Counted from the stretch's first letter, positions 42,862 through 51,305 are shown. The stretch is 64,000 nt of DNA from Pyrobaculum sp. 3827-6 (GCF_025641885.1 NZ_JAOTQN010000001.1:434001-498000), one strand, 5' to 3'. The notes: generated by a model not told the origin, from the letters alone. A program made the numbers and translations.

Positions 42862-43500
42862 ATGTCGTCGGCCGAGTTGAGGAGGAGGGCTGGGGACATC
42901 TGGGGGAGGATTTTGGCGCATCCCTTTGTCGTGGAGCTATACGGGGGGTCTCTGCCGCTGGAGAAGTTTAGGTACTACCTGCTCCAGGACTACAACTACT
43001 TGGTTAACTTCGCCAAGGCGCTTTCCCTCGCCGCGGCTAAGGCGCCTGGCGTGTCGCTTATGAAGACGGCGCTTGAGCTGGCCTACGGCACCGTGACGGG
43101 GGAGATGGCGAACTACGAGACTCTGCTGGCCGAGGTGGGGCTTACGCTGAGAGACGCCGAGGCCGCAGAGCCTAATAGGGTAAACAGGGCGTATATGTCC
43201 TACCTCAAGTCTGTCTGCGCCTTGGAGGACTTCTACAGTTGCATGGCGGCGGTTCTGCCCTGCTTCTGGAGCTATATGGAAATTGCAGAGGCCCACAGGG
43301 ACAAGCTGGAGGGGAACCCAGTCGCCGTCTACAGGCGCTGGGCCTCCGTCTACCTATCCCCGGAGTACAGAGCCCTCGTGGAGAGGCTTAAGGCCGTGCT
43401 GGACCGCTCGGGGAGGCGCCCCGACGAGCTGTGGCCCTACTTCCGGGAGGCGTCTCTGTACGAGCTGGAGTTTTGGCAGGCGGCGTATGAGGGTCATTGA
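42862..43500 (+). CDS. tenA: TenA family protein with active-site Cys
   Basis: 212 residues. Conserved HPFVVELYGGSLPLEKFRYY, LLQDYNYLVNFAKAL, EDFYSCMAAVLPCFWSYMEI (the catalytic Cys region) and the C-terminal Glu in ASLYELEFWQAAY identify the TenA_C type, which hydrolyses aminopyrimidines in thiamine salvage. It overlaps the second TenA gene by 14 bases. Confidence 0.87.
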   Translation: MSSAELRRRAGDIWGRILAHPFVVELYGGSLPLEKFRYYLLQDYNYLVNFAKALSLAAAKAPGVSLMKTALELAYGTVTGEMANYETLLAEVGLTLRDAEAAEPNRVNRAYMSYLKSVCALEDFYSCMAAVLPCFWSYMEIAEAHRDKLEGNPVAVYRRWASVYLSPEYRALVERLKAVLDRSGRRPDELWPYFREASLYELEFWQAAYEGH

Positions 43501-44080
43501 GGCTATTAGGAGGGAGCTGGAGCCGCTTAATAGAGAGATCCTGGCTGCCCTCAAGCCCAGTGGGGAGGCTCTGCGCAGGTTTGTGGCTAACCAGCTCTAC
43601 ATAGTGCCCCACGACTTGAAGGCGCTGTCCGTGGCCATGTCCAAGGCGAGGGAGAGGGACGAGTACCGCCTCGTCAAGTTGCTGGTAGACGGGGACTACA
43701 GAGCATTGGAGCTGTTGCGGGAGCTGGCGGAGGAGGTGGGGGTGGCCTTCAGCTGGGACGCCGTCGACCCGTCGGCGGTTTCCTACACCCACTTCTTGAG
43801 CTGGCTCGCCCTGCACGGCACCTTGGGGGACCTCGCCGTGGCCATGACGGTGAACCTCCCCGTCTGGGGCGAGAACTGCGCGGCGCTGGCGAGGTGGGCC
43901 ACGGGGCGGGGCTACTCCAAGCTGGGCTTTCTAGAGATGTTCGCCGGGCCTTACGACGAGCTGGAGGCGGAGGCGGAGGCCGTGGCGGAGAGGTATCTCG
44001 ACTGGGGGCGCTACCGCTTCGTGGCCAGGGCGATACAGAGGTACGAACTGGACTTCTGGCGCGCCATATCCAGCACTTAA
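43487..44080 (+). CDS. TenA paralogue lacking the active-site Cys
   Basis: 197 residues from ATG 43487 (MRVIEAIRRELEPLNREI), chosen because it overlaps the first tenA and removes a shadow extension. In place of LPCFWSY it has LPVWGEN, so the catalytic Cys is Val; the C-terminal Glu (IQRYELDFWRAI) is kept. It may be a TenA_E-type enzyme or a partner subunit of the first protein. Confidence 0.78.
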   Translation: MRVIEAIRRELEPLNREILAALKPSGEALRRFVANQLYIVPHDLKALSVAMSKARERDEYRLVKLLVDGDYRALELLRELAEEVGVAFSWDAVDPSAVSYTHFLSWLALHGTLGDLAVAMTVNLPVWGENCAALARWATGRGYSKLGFLEMFAGPYDELEAEAEAVAERYLDWGRYRFVARAIQRYELDFWRAISST

Positions 44081-44084
44081 ATAT

Positions 44085-44136
44085 TTTGGAATTTTGAAAT
44101 TCCAAAGTTCTTAAACATGTTGGAATTGGGGATTCC
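44085..44136. promoter_or_regulatory. Two inverted repeats after the tenA pair
   Basis: 44085-44106 is a perfect inverted repeat with 10-bp arms (TTTGGAATTT) around TG. At 44122-44136 GGAAT-TGGGG-ATTCC repeats the same half-site. They lie before a TATA-like GTTTTTTAAAC and the ruined ATPase gene, so they are more likely operators of that gene than terminators. Confidence 0.5.
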
Positions 44137-44154
44137 GTGGGTTTTTTAAACCCC

Positions 44155-44673
44155 CTGGTGGAGGGGGAGGCTTGAGGAGGACCCCCATCTGGCTAGGTGG
44201 GCCGAGTCGCCTGTTAGGTGGGTGCCCGGCTTCGTCTACGAGGTGGAGCTGGAGCCCTACGCCCTCCACTTCCTATTCGGGCCGGGGCAGGTGGGGAGGA
44301 TCACCGCGCCGAGTCTCTTGGTGAAGCGGCTTGTGTAGGAGGGTAGGGACTCCGCTCCATTTTTTACTACACCTGCGACCTCCTAGCCGACTACCGGGAG
44401 CTGGCAGAGGTGTTGAGAGAGGTGGCTAGGCTGAAGGAGAGGTGGGGGTTAGAAGCGCCTTTGTAATACTCGACGAGGTGATCTACCCTCAAGAGGTGGT
44501 ACAGGGCAGTGCCGGAGCTGAGGCTGGGAATAGAGGTGAAAATAGGCAGAGCTGGCGCCGGGGGGATTGTGGGACAGATAAAATATATAGGAATCCCCCC
44601 CGACGCCGCCGAGTACCTATACCAAATAGATAACACGCCGCGGGCAAACCGCGGCTTCTACAGCGAGGGGTAG
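44155..44673 (+). pseudogene. AAA ATPase (DUF4143-type) relic
   Basis: LARWAESPVRWVPGFVYEVE then LHFLFGPGQVGRITAPSLLV is the start of these ATPases with a damaged Walker A (FGPRQVGKTT expected; here GPGQVGRIT). TAG at 44336-44338 follows VKRLV. Further parts appear in other frames: FYYTCDLLADYRELAEVLRE, then AFVILDEVIYPQE (Walker B), then a C-terminal piece ending ANRGFYSEG. At least two frameshifts, so it is dead. Confidence 0.7.
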
Positions 44674-44830
44674 AACGGCCAATGGGCGCATCTAAACAGC
44701 GGAAAAAAGGCACCTCATAGACACGTCAGAATCCACGGCGAGAATGCCACTTACAGCCCCCGTGCCTAGACCGCCGAAAAGGTCGAACCCCTCTTTGAAT
44801 AAACATTTAAATTCAACCCACGGCGGTTTT

Positions 44831-45307
44831 GTGGAGTTAAAAAAACCTTGGATAGACCTCGACGGGTATATTAATACCAGGAGCAAGGAAGCCTTATATG
44901 AGGCGGAGTTGGCGCTGGATTTCTTAAGACAAGGGCTAATACGAAATGCAGCGGGAAAGGCGTTCCAGGCATGGAAGGCGGTCCTGGCACTTCTCGCCGC
45001 CAAGGAGGAGGAGAGGATACGCGGGAAATACCCCGGAGAGAAGAGGCTAAAGACCGGGAAAAAGATAGCCGAGGCTTATTGGATTATTGCGTTCATGCCC
45101 ACGACGAGGCTTAGAGAGGTGGCGCGTCTACTGGCAGAATCCATCGGCATGGAGGTATACTTCGCGACGGAGATAGCGCTTTCGCTTCACGAGTATCAAT
45201 ACAACGGCCCCGATAAGGAACTAATATTCAGCAGATACCGCACAGACGAGGAAGCCGCTAGAGATATATCGTTGCTAATAAACCTCGTGAGGAAATACAG
45301 CCAGTAG
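44831..45307 (+). CDS. PaREP1 family protein
   Basis: 158 residues from GTG 44831, placed by the TATA box AAACATTTAAATTC (about 44800-44812). VELKKPWIDLDGYINTRSKE, LIRNAAGKAFQAWKAVLALL, MPTTRLREVARLLAES and LSLHEYQYNGPDKELIF carry all family blocks. Intact; next to decayed genes on both sides. Confidence 0.87.
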   Translation: MELKKPWIDLDGYINTRSKEALYEAELALDFLRQGLIRNAAGKAFQAWKAVLALLAAKEEERIRGKYPGEKRLKTGKKIAEAYWIIAFMPTTRLREVARLLAESIGMEVYFATEIALSLHEYQYNGPDKELIFSRYRTDEEAARDISLLINLVRKYSQ

Positions 45308-45688
45308 ATCGGCGACCAGAAGCCAACCACACCTATCGGAGAGCTGGAATTTAGCACCCGCAGTGCCTATTAGTGGGGACGGCAAGACTAACCGACGGAA
45401 CAAAGACTGGCCCCCTCCCCGCCCCGGCCGGGGGCCCCCGCTGGCGGGCAAAGGGCGGATCCCAGAGACTCGTCAGAGGGCCAACAACCCCCCCGGCGAG
45501 CTCCATGGCAATGAGCTTAGCCTTGAGCCCGCCTTAGCCGCATTTCACACGGAGGGGCGGATTCAGCCGCCGGGGACATAGGGTTCATAGACTTGGCGGC
45601 GCGCGACCCAGCGCCGTGGCTGGGCTGGCCGTAGGCGGGGGGTTGCGTATAGAATGAAAAAAGCGGCTATGTTAAATGGCGGCTTTCC
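45308..45688. other. Intergenic, no clear gene
   Basis: A plus-strand stretch (NNPPGELHGNELSLEPALAA near 45482-45545) is weakly protein-like but has no start or promoter. The rest is GC-rich without structure that can be named. Confidence 0.35.
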
Positions 45689-45880
45689 TCAGCCTGCCGC
45701 CAGCTCCCGCGTCTTGATTACGAGTCCACTTGGCCACAAACTGTTTATAACACTCCCTAGAGCAGAACAGGGCTTGTTTACGCAACACGTCTTCACCACA
45801 ATTGCCCCCTCTCTAATGAGCCTCCCGCAGTTGGCGCACCTAAGCTCCGTGGGCCTTTGGACTCTAAGCTCGAACGGAAT
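45689..45880 (-). CDS. Small zinc-ribbon-like protein behind thi4
   Basis: An open minus-strand frame ends at 45689 and encodes RPTELRCANCGRLIREGAIV, then VKTCCVNKPCSALGS and WPSGLVIKTRELAAG. CX2C followed by CC and C suggests a metal-binding ribbon. It overlaps the thi4 stop, as a co-translated gene would. The problem is the start: no ATG, GTG or TTG; ATT 45880 is the best candidate, so the start is uncertain. It could supply sulfur or metal to Thi4 (speculative). Confidence 0.4.
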   Translation of the reverse strand: MPFELRVQRPTELRCANCGRLIREGAIVVKTCCVNKPCSALGSVINSLWPSGLVIKTRELAAG

Positions 45881-46649
45881 GAGCCTCCGCCGTCAAGTCC
45901 TTGTACACCACCTCCGCCACCTTCTTCCCAGACATCAACATTCCGCCGAATATGGGCCCCATCCTCGGCAACCCGTATACGGCGCAGACGGCGATGCCCG
46001 CCACGTAGAGGCCGGGGGCCACCCTACCTGTGTGCTCCACCACCAGCTTCTCCGACACCTCAGACCACGCCGACTTCTCCCCCACCACCTGTATCCCCAG
46101 CCCAGGCACCTTCCTAGCCGCCACGGAGACAACCTCCGCGTCGTGGCCAGAGGCGTCTATCACAGCCTTGGTCTGGGTGTAGAGGGGGTCGACGTGCATC
46201 CCCGACATCTGGATAGGCGTCCATATCCACAACAAGCCGGTCACCCTCGGCGGGTCCCCCCGGAAAATCACGTCGTCGACGTGGACCCCCAGTATAATCT
46301 TAGCGCCGGCGTCCACCGCACCCGCCGCCAGCTTCGCGATGAGCTCAGCCGGGTCGACGGTGTAGAGCCCGTCCTCCGCCGGCCTGTACCGCACCTTGAA
46401 GTCCCTCAGTATGGGCACAGCCTCCTCCTGCACCACTACCTTAGGCAACATGTTGCCCCCAGGCCCTATCCCGCCGCCGAAGGAAAACCTCCTCTCGTAC
46501 ACCACAACCCTCAGCCCCCTCTCCGCCAGGTACCTAGCCGCGGTGAGCCCCGCAGGCCCCGCCCCCACTACAGCCACGTCGACGTCGCTGTACTCGTCCA
46601 AGTCCCTAAGCGCGTGTCTAATAATCGCCCTCCCAATCTTCACCTCCAT
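45864..46649 (-). CDS. thi4: Thi4-type thiazole synthase
   Basis: 261 residues from ATG 46649. Rossmann motif VAVVGAGPAGLTAARYLAER, then FGGGIGPGGNMLP and VDPAELIAKLAAGAVDAGAK, and C-terminal GPIFGGMLMSGKKVAE are family hallmarks. At the position of the sacrificial Cys of yeast Thi4 there is His (SGMHVDPLY), the archaeal type that uses external sulfide with iron. Makes the thiazole part of thiamine or a related sugar-derived adduct. Links with the tenA genes 2 kb away in thiamine metabolism. Confidence 0.88.
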   Translation of the reverse strand: MEVKIGRAIIRHALRDLDEYSDVDVAVVGAGPAGLTAARYLAERGLRVVVYERRFSFGGGIGPGGNMLPKVVVQEEAVPILRDFKVRYRPAEDGLYTVDPAELIAKLAAGAVDAGAKIILGVHVDDVIFRGDPPRVTGLLWIWTPIQMSGMHVDPLYTQTKAVIDASGHDAEVVSVAARKVPGLGIQVVGEKSAWSEVSEKLVVEHTGRVAPGLYVAGIAVCAVYGLPRMGPIFGGMLMSGKKVAEVVYKDLTAEAHSVRA

Positions 46650-46736
46650 AACCCCCCATTCGACTCCACATAAAAACATTATCCCCCACGGACACGCGGA
46701 GGGAAAAATTTATTATAGAAATCGGATAACGTTGTT

Positions 46737-47990
46737 ATGTCGTGGAGGCCAATCCACTGGAAGCTCTTCGGAATCGTAAGCGCCAGCTTTTTCCTAGACG
46801 GCGTCTTGTTCAGCCTCGTACCAGCCACCTTCTTCCTACTAGAAGAGCTGGCTAAAAACGCCACGTTGATATTCGCCGCCAACTCCCTCGCCTTTATGCT
46901 AGGCGCCCTGGCCCTGGGCAAGCTGGGGGACGTCGTGGGCAGGAGGCTCGGCCTCATCGCCTCCCTCCTGATCTACACCCTTGGGACTCTGTGGTTCGTA
47001 GCCGCCTTCTGGGCAGACCGCCTCGACCTCGCCACGGCGCTGGCCACCACCTCGGTGATCAACTTCGGCGTGGGGGGAGAGGTGGGCCCCGCATACTCCG
47101 CCCTAGCCGAGTTCACCCCCCCGAGGAGGCGCGGCGCCGCCTTGATGCTCGCCGCCAACTTCTGGAACGCCGGCGCGGCCGTCATCGCAGTCGCCTCGCT
47201 CTACTACGCCCAGATAACCGGCGACGTAAAGACAGCCGTCCTCTACACCTTCGCCACAGCCCTCGCCCTAGCCGCCCTCGTGCTAATCGCGAGGTACCAC
47301 ATCCCCGAGTCCCTCAGGTGGCTAACCGCCAGGGGCAGGGAAGCCGAGGCTAGGGCCCTGGCCGAGAGGTACGGCGTCTCCTTCCCCCCGCCCCAGGCCC
47401 CCGGAGCCTCGCTGAGGGGCTACTGGGGGAGGGTGGCGGTCCTAGCCGCCGCCTTCACCGCCCAGCTACTCACCTACAACATAGCCGCCTACTACCTCCC
47501 CTACGCCCCCGGCTTCGCCTACGGCTACGAATTCGCCCCCATAAACGTCGCCTTAGCCAACCTAGGCGCCACCGTGGGGGCCTTCCTCCTACTGCCGCTA
47601 ATAGACAGGTCTAGAAAGACGTCGTTCACAGCCGCCTTCGCCGGGGGCACAGCCACAGCCGCCGCCCTAGCCGCGGCGCACGGAGCCGCCCCGGAGACAT
47701 ACGCCGCGGTCCTATTCCTAAACCTAGTCTTCTCCGAATGGGCCTGGGCCTCCATAAGCGTCCTCGAAAGCGAGCTCTTCCCCACCCCCGTGAGGTCCAC
47801 CGCCGTCGGCCTCGTCACCGCCCTGGCATGGCTGGTAAACACCGGCGCAGTCTTCCTAGAAGGCGTACTAGGCGCCCACATATTCCTCGCACTCCTAACC
47901 GCCCTATGGGCCCTCGGCCTAGCCGCCGCCGCCCTGTGGCATGCACTAGGCGTCGAAAGCGCTGGCAGAGAGCTCGAAGAACTCACATAA
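46737..47990 (+). CDS. MFS transporter, sugar-porter-like
   Basis: 417 residues, twelve membrane helices. GALALGKLGDVVGRRLGLIA is the loop 2-3 motif; GVGGEVGPAYSALAEFTPPR then RRGAALMLAANFWNAG and YHIPESLRWLTARGREAEA (PESPRWL-type) point to the sugar porter branch. Late SELFPTPVRSTAVGLVTALA is also typical. ATG 46737 is 20-30 bases behind a TTTATTATAG box. Substrate unknown. Confidence 0.85.
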   Translation: MSWRPIHWKLFGIVSASFFLDGVLFSLVPATFFLLEELAKNATLIFAANSLAFMLGALALGKLGDVVGRRLGLIASLLIYTLGTLWFVAAFWADRLDLATALATTSVINFGVGGEVGPAYSALAEFTPPRRRGAALMLAANFWNAGAAVIAVASLYYAQITGDVKTAVLYTFATALALAALVLIARYHIPESLRWLTARGREAEARALAERYGVSFPPPQAPGASLRGYWGRVAVLAAAFTAQLLTYNIAAYYLPYAPGFAYGYEFAPINVALANLGATVGAFLLLPLIDRSRKTSFTAAFAGGTATAAALAAAHGAAPETYAAVLFLNLVFSEWAWASISVLESELFPTPVRSTAVGLVTALAWLVNTGAVFLEGVLGAHIFLALLTALWALGLAAAALWHALGVESAGRELEELT

Positions 47991-47998
47991 CCCCACAG

Positions 47999-48259
47999 CG
48001 GCACCCTCAAAGAGGCGCGGCTAAAATACGTAAACTCCCACGGCGGCGCTTGAGGGCAAGCAAGACGTCCTCCAGATCCTAACCAGCGCCCAGGAACAGG
48101 GCGTCCTCCTAAAAATAACAAAGGCAAAGACACCCCACCTAACCATAAAGTGGGAGGATCCCCGAAGCCAAGAACACAGCCGCCAAGACGGCCAAAGGCG
48201 AGGAGGAGCCCCAACTCCTCAAGAAAATAGAAACCAAATTCCCCAACAAAGCCCTCTAA
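47999..48259 (+). pseudogene. Gene relic, PaREP2-like end (uncertain)
   Basis: Three frame pieces in order: GTLKEARLKYVNSHGGA, QDVLQILTSAQEQGVLLKIT followed by TPHLTIKWEDP, and KNTAAKTAKGEEEPQLLKKI. They read as one damaged C-terminus with a stop and frameshift. The family is not certain; the size and repeated occurrence in this genus suggest a PaREP-type element. Confidence 0.4.
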
Positions 48260-48288
48260 ACTTTTAAACACACACCCCCCACCAAAAC

Positions 48289-49044
48289 GTGGGCCTCAGA
48301 GAGGACTTCCTCCGCCTACTTGAACAAGACAAAGACTTCCGAATGGCCGTCGCCGGGTACCTGGGGTACAGGGAGATACTAGAGCGGCTAGACAGAAACG
48401 AGCGGCTCATCGCAAGACTACAGCGCCAAGTAGCCAAACTACAAAAACAAGTAGACAAAATGCAGAGACAAGTAGACAAGCTACAGGAGCAAGTCGCCAA
48501 GATGCAGGAGCAGGTGGCAAAGATGCAGGAACAGATGCGGAAAATGCAGGAGCAGATGGACAAGCTACTAGGCCTCTACGGACAGCTGGTAGCGGAGGTA
48601 GCCGCCGTGAAGACGCGGCTGGACAAGCTGGAGAAGAAGGTGGAGGCCACCATCGGCTCCATGGGCCGCAGGTGGGGCCGCGACCTGGAGCTCGCCGTTT
48701 TGGAGATTTTCAAAGAGGCGCTGGAGGAGAGGGGCATAGAGCCCGGGCGGGTGGAGAAGCTCAGATTTAAAGACGTCGACGGGAGGTACACAGGCACCCC
48801 CGGCCGGGTCTTCGACATAGACGTGGTGGTTAGAGACGGCGGCCTGTACGCCATAGAAGTCAAGTCCTACGCCGACGTCGAAGACGTCGAGGTCCTCCAC
48901 GACAAGATACCCGTCGTCGAGAGGTACTACGGGAGGAAGGTAGACAAAGCCTACCTCGTCGCCGTCGCCATCGAAAAAGAAGCCGTAGACAGAGCCAGGG
49001 AGCTAGGCATAGAAGTCATATACGGCTCCACCACCCCAGACTAG
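48289..49044 (+). CDS. Long coiled-coil protein with PD-(D/E)XK nuclease-like domain
   Basis: 251 residues. Residues about 40-115 are an almost perfect heptad array (units such as VAKLQKQ, VDKMQRQ, VDKLQEQ, VAKMQEQ), a coiled coil about 10 nm long. The C-terminal part has RRWGRDLELAVLEIFKEALE, VFDIDVVVRDGGLYAIEVKS, the D...E-X-K of the nuclease fold. GTG 48289 fits the TATA box CTTTTAAACAC. Tail-to-tail with cas6 (33 bp gap). Same family as 18164-18829. Confidence 0.75.
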   Translation: MGLREDFLRLLEQDKDFRMAVAGYLGYREILERLDRNERLIARLQRQVAKLQKQVDKMQRQVDKLQEQVAKMQEQVAKMQEQMRKMQEQMDKLLGLYGQLVAEVAAVKTRLDKLEKKVEATIGSMGRRWGRDLELAVLEIFKEALEERGIEPGRVEKLRFKDVDGRYTGTPGRVFDIDVVVRDGGLYAIEVKSYADVEDVEVLHDKIPVVERYYGRKVDKAYLVAVAIEKEAVDRARELGIEVIYGSTTPD

Positions 49045-49077
49045 CGCCCCCGCGCGGCCCCCCGCCCCGGCGATCTT

Positions 49078-49842
49078 CTAGCCGCAGTCCCTCGGCTCCA
49101 CCTTTACCGCGCCCAGGCCCATCCCCCGGCCAGTCCCCACGTTAAAAACCTCAGCCACCCGGAGAGCCCGCCAGACGTCCCCCAGCCTCCTCCTGCCAAA
49201 CACGCGGTAGACGGCCCACCCCGTGAACCCCCTAGCCACCCCGCCCCCCAGGAGGCTCACAGTCCTGACGCACCTCCCAAAGCATCCGAAGTCAGCCAGC
49301 CCCACGTAGGTGTAGACCCAGCGGAGAAAAGGCGCGCCGAGGTCCAAGACGCCGAGAGCCCGGCCGTGCCTAACCACAGACTTAAACACGTTTAGAGGCC
49401 TCGGCGTGAAGTCAAACAGCGCCCTCCTCCGCCTATACAGCGGCCTCACAGCGAACCTCACCGGCGAGAGAAACTCCAGCCTAAAGCAACGCGCCCCCGG
49501 CAGAGGATCCATAGACACGTCACGGAACTCCACCTCCTCCACCGCGACGCGGGAGTTGAAAATACGGAAGCCCCTCGCGACGCCGTCCACAAAGGCCTCG
49601 GCCAGCCCCCTCTGGGCAAATCCCACCCGGAACTCCACCAGCTCCCCGGCCGGCAACGCCGCGGCGTCCAGCACCGGCCTCCCCCCGGCGAAGAGGGGAG
49701 ACACCGCGAAGGGCTTCGGCCTCGCATCGTGGAGATCACCCCTCCCCAGGACCGAGAGGACGATGGACAGCACCAGCGTCCCCGAGAAGCCGGACACCGC
49801 CGCGCCCTCCATCAGCCTGCCCCGCACCCACACCCGCCACAC
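49078..49842 (-). CDS. cas6: CRISPR repeat endoribonuclease Cas6
   Basis: 254 residues from GTG 49842 (VWRVWVRGRLMEGAAVSGF), placed by the TATA box near 49865; the ATG at 49872 lies within the promoter. The RAMP fold is visible in LGRGDLHDARPKPFAVSPLF, CFRLEFLSPVRFAVRPLY and the glycine-rich loop VGTGRGMGLGAVKVEP at the C-terminus. Cas6 cuts the precursor transcript in the repeat. It reads away from the CRISPR leader, sharing the intergenic region. Confidence 0.85.
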   Translation of the reverse strand: MWRVWVRGRLMEGAAVSGFSGTLVLSIVLSVLGRGDLHDARPKPFAVSPLFAGGRPVLDAAALPAGELVEFRVGFAQRGLAEAFVDGVARGFRIFNSRVAVEEVEFRDVSMDPLPGARCFRLEFLSPVRFAVRPLYRRRRALFDFTPRPLNVFKSVVRHGRALGVLDLGAPFLRWVYTYVGLADFGCFGRCVRTVSLLGGGVARGFTGWAVYRVFGRRRLGDVWRALRVAEVFNVGTGRGMGLGAVKVEPRDCG

Positions 49843-49875
49843 ACAGAAGAAAACACCCCCTATAAAAAGCATTTA

Positions 49876-50157
49876 AAAACGTCGTGCAGAAAGCCCTTTA
49901 CCTTTGTCAATATTTCAACTCCCCTCGGCGGATAGACAAATGTATAGGGGAGATCCAGTTTATAAAACGTCGTGCAGACCCGCGGCGCGCGGCGCCGCCG
50001 AGCTGTTGCCACACGACATTCAGCTACCAGAAGCCGCTAGGCACGCTGACACAACGTAGAAAGACAACAAAAGACAAGCAACCGCAACACAGCAACCCCT
50101 CGAATATTACACAAGAAAAACTTAAAAACCCACAAAAAACCATGACCAGAAACCCCA
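49876..50157 (+). promoter_or_regulatory. CRISPR leader and cas6 promoter region
   Basis: The 282 bases before the first repeat. AAAACGTCGTGCAGA occurs twice, at 49876-49890 and 49964-49978, each directly after TATA-like DNA. ACTTAAAAACC (about 50120-50130) is placed to start transcription just before the first repeat. AT-rich tracts before the array are normal for leaders. The array polarity (see next entry) makes this the leader end. Confidence 0.75.
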
Positions 50158-51305
50158 GTATCTCAAAAAGAGGATTGAAAGAGACGGGTAGGGCCACACG
50201 GACCTCCACGATACGGCTGAAGCGCGATATCTCAAAAAGAGGATTGAAAGCCGCGAGCTGAGCCGCCTTGATCGTAACCACATGCCCCCTCGCGTATCTC
50301 AAAAAGAGGATTGAAAGATCCACGTCATAGCTATTATCCACCCCACCACGGCGAGGAGTATCTCAAAAAGAGGATTGAAAGCAGTTGCCTAACGTGACGT
50401 GGAGGCTTCCGAACATGTCCACCGTATCTCAAAAAGAGGATTGAAAGTTGTCGCACCCGGTGGCGGGACCGCTGACCGTGATCATCTTGGCGTATCTCAA
50501 AAAGAGGATTGAAAGACGTGATCCGGCGGCTGGAGCGCAGGTGTACCGTCTCTACACGTATCTCAAAAAGAGGATTGAAAGCCCTCACATCTTCGAGAGT
50601 CACCTGCCTCAGCCTCTCCAGTATCTCAAAAAGAGGATTGAAAGATGGCAGAGCGGTGGTGGTTCACGTCGCTCTGCGTGTCGTATCTCAAAAAGAGGAT
50701 TGAAAGGTAGCTGGACGTAGCCCATCACCGATGCCTTCACGCTGGGGTAGGTATCTCAAAAAGAGGATTGAAAGAAGGGCCCTGACAAGGGACCTGACCG
50801 CGTCTCCTGGCCCGGCGGTATCTCAAAAAGAGGATTGAAAGTCAGATATGCTATAGCAGGTATCATGACCGCTCCGTGGATCACGTATCTCAAAAAGAGG
50901 ATTGAAAGGACAGCTCTTAGGCACAGACACCGCGCCGCACTGCACATACGAGTATCTCAAAAAGAGGATTGAAAGGAGTGGACGAGGTACTGGCTTGGGG
51001 AGATCGCGGAGTTCTATATCTCAAAAAGAGGATTGAAAGTTTTTTGCGGCAAATAGTATAGACGCGCTACTCTGCGTATCTCAAAAAGAGGATTGAAAGA
51101 AGAGCCTGTTAATCAGCCGCCTGCCGAAGCGTAGCGTTATGTAAGGTATCTCAAAAAGAGGATTGAAAGTACGAGCCTGGCGAGTTCCCCGTAGATCCGT
51201 CCTCAGGGAAGTGTATCTCAAAAAGAGGATTGAAAGAGCGCCTCCGCCAGCGACACCAGCATAGACGCCTTCCTAATCCGCGCATCTCAAAAAGAGGATT
51301 GAAAG
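50158..51305 (+). CRISPR. CRISPR array, 18 repeats, 17 spacers
   Basis: 24-base repeats that start GTATCTC and end ATTGAAAG, at 50158, 50227, 50294, 50358, 50424, 50492, 50558, 50621, 50683, 50751, 50818, 50885, 50952, 51016, 51076, 51146, 51213 and 51282. Spacers are 36-46 bases. ATTGAAAG is the usual eight-base 5' handle of type I-A crRNA, so transcription is on the plus strand. Repeats 2 and 14 have A for the first G; the last one has GCATCTC, a typical worn distal end. Spacer targets were not searched. Confidence 0.98.

Noticed and set aside
4908-44338. Pyrrolysine or general TAG recoding
   Set aside because: No pyl genes are seen, many intact genes here end in TAG, and several TAG-bearing genes also have frameshifts or lost active-site residues. 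Decay explains the data better.
45654-46673. A 339-codon frame antisense to thi4
   Set aside because: Thi4 is a clear family match on the other strand; this frame is His/Pro/Arg-rich without motifs.
49977-49987. Third copy of the inverted-repeat element at the CRISPR leader
   Set aside because: Only the first 11 bases (GACCCGCGGCG) match; the rest does not, so chance is enough.
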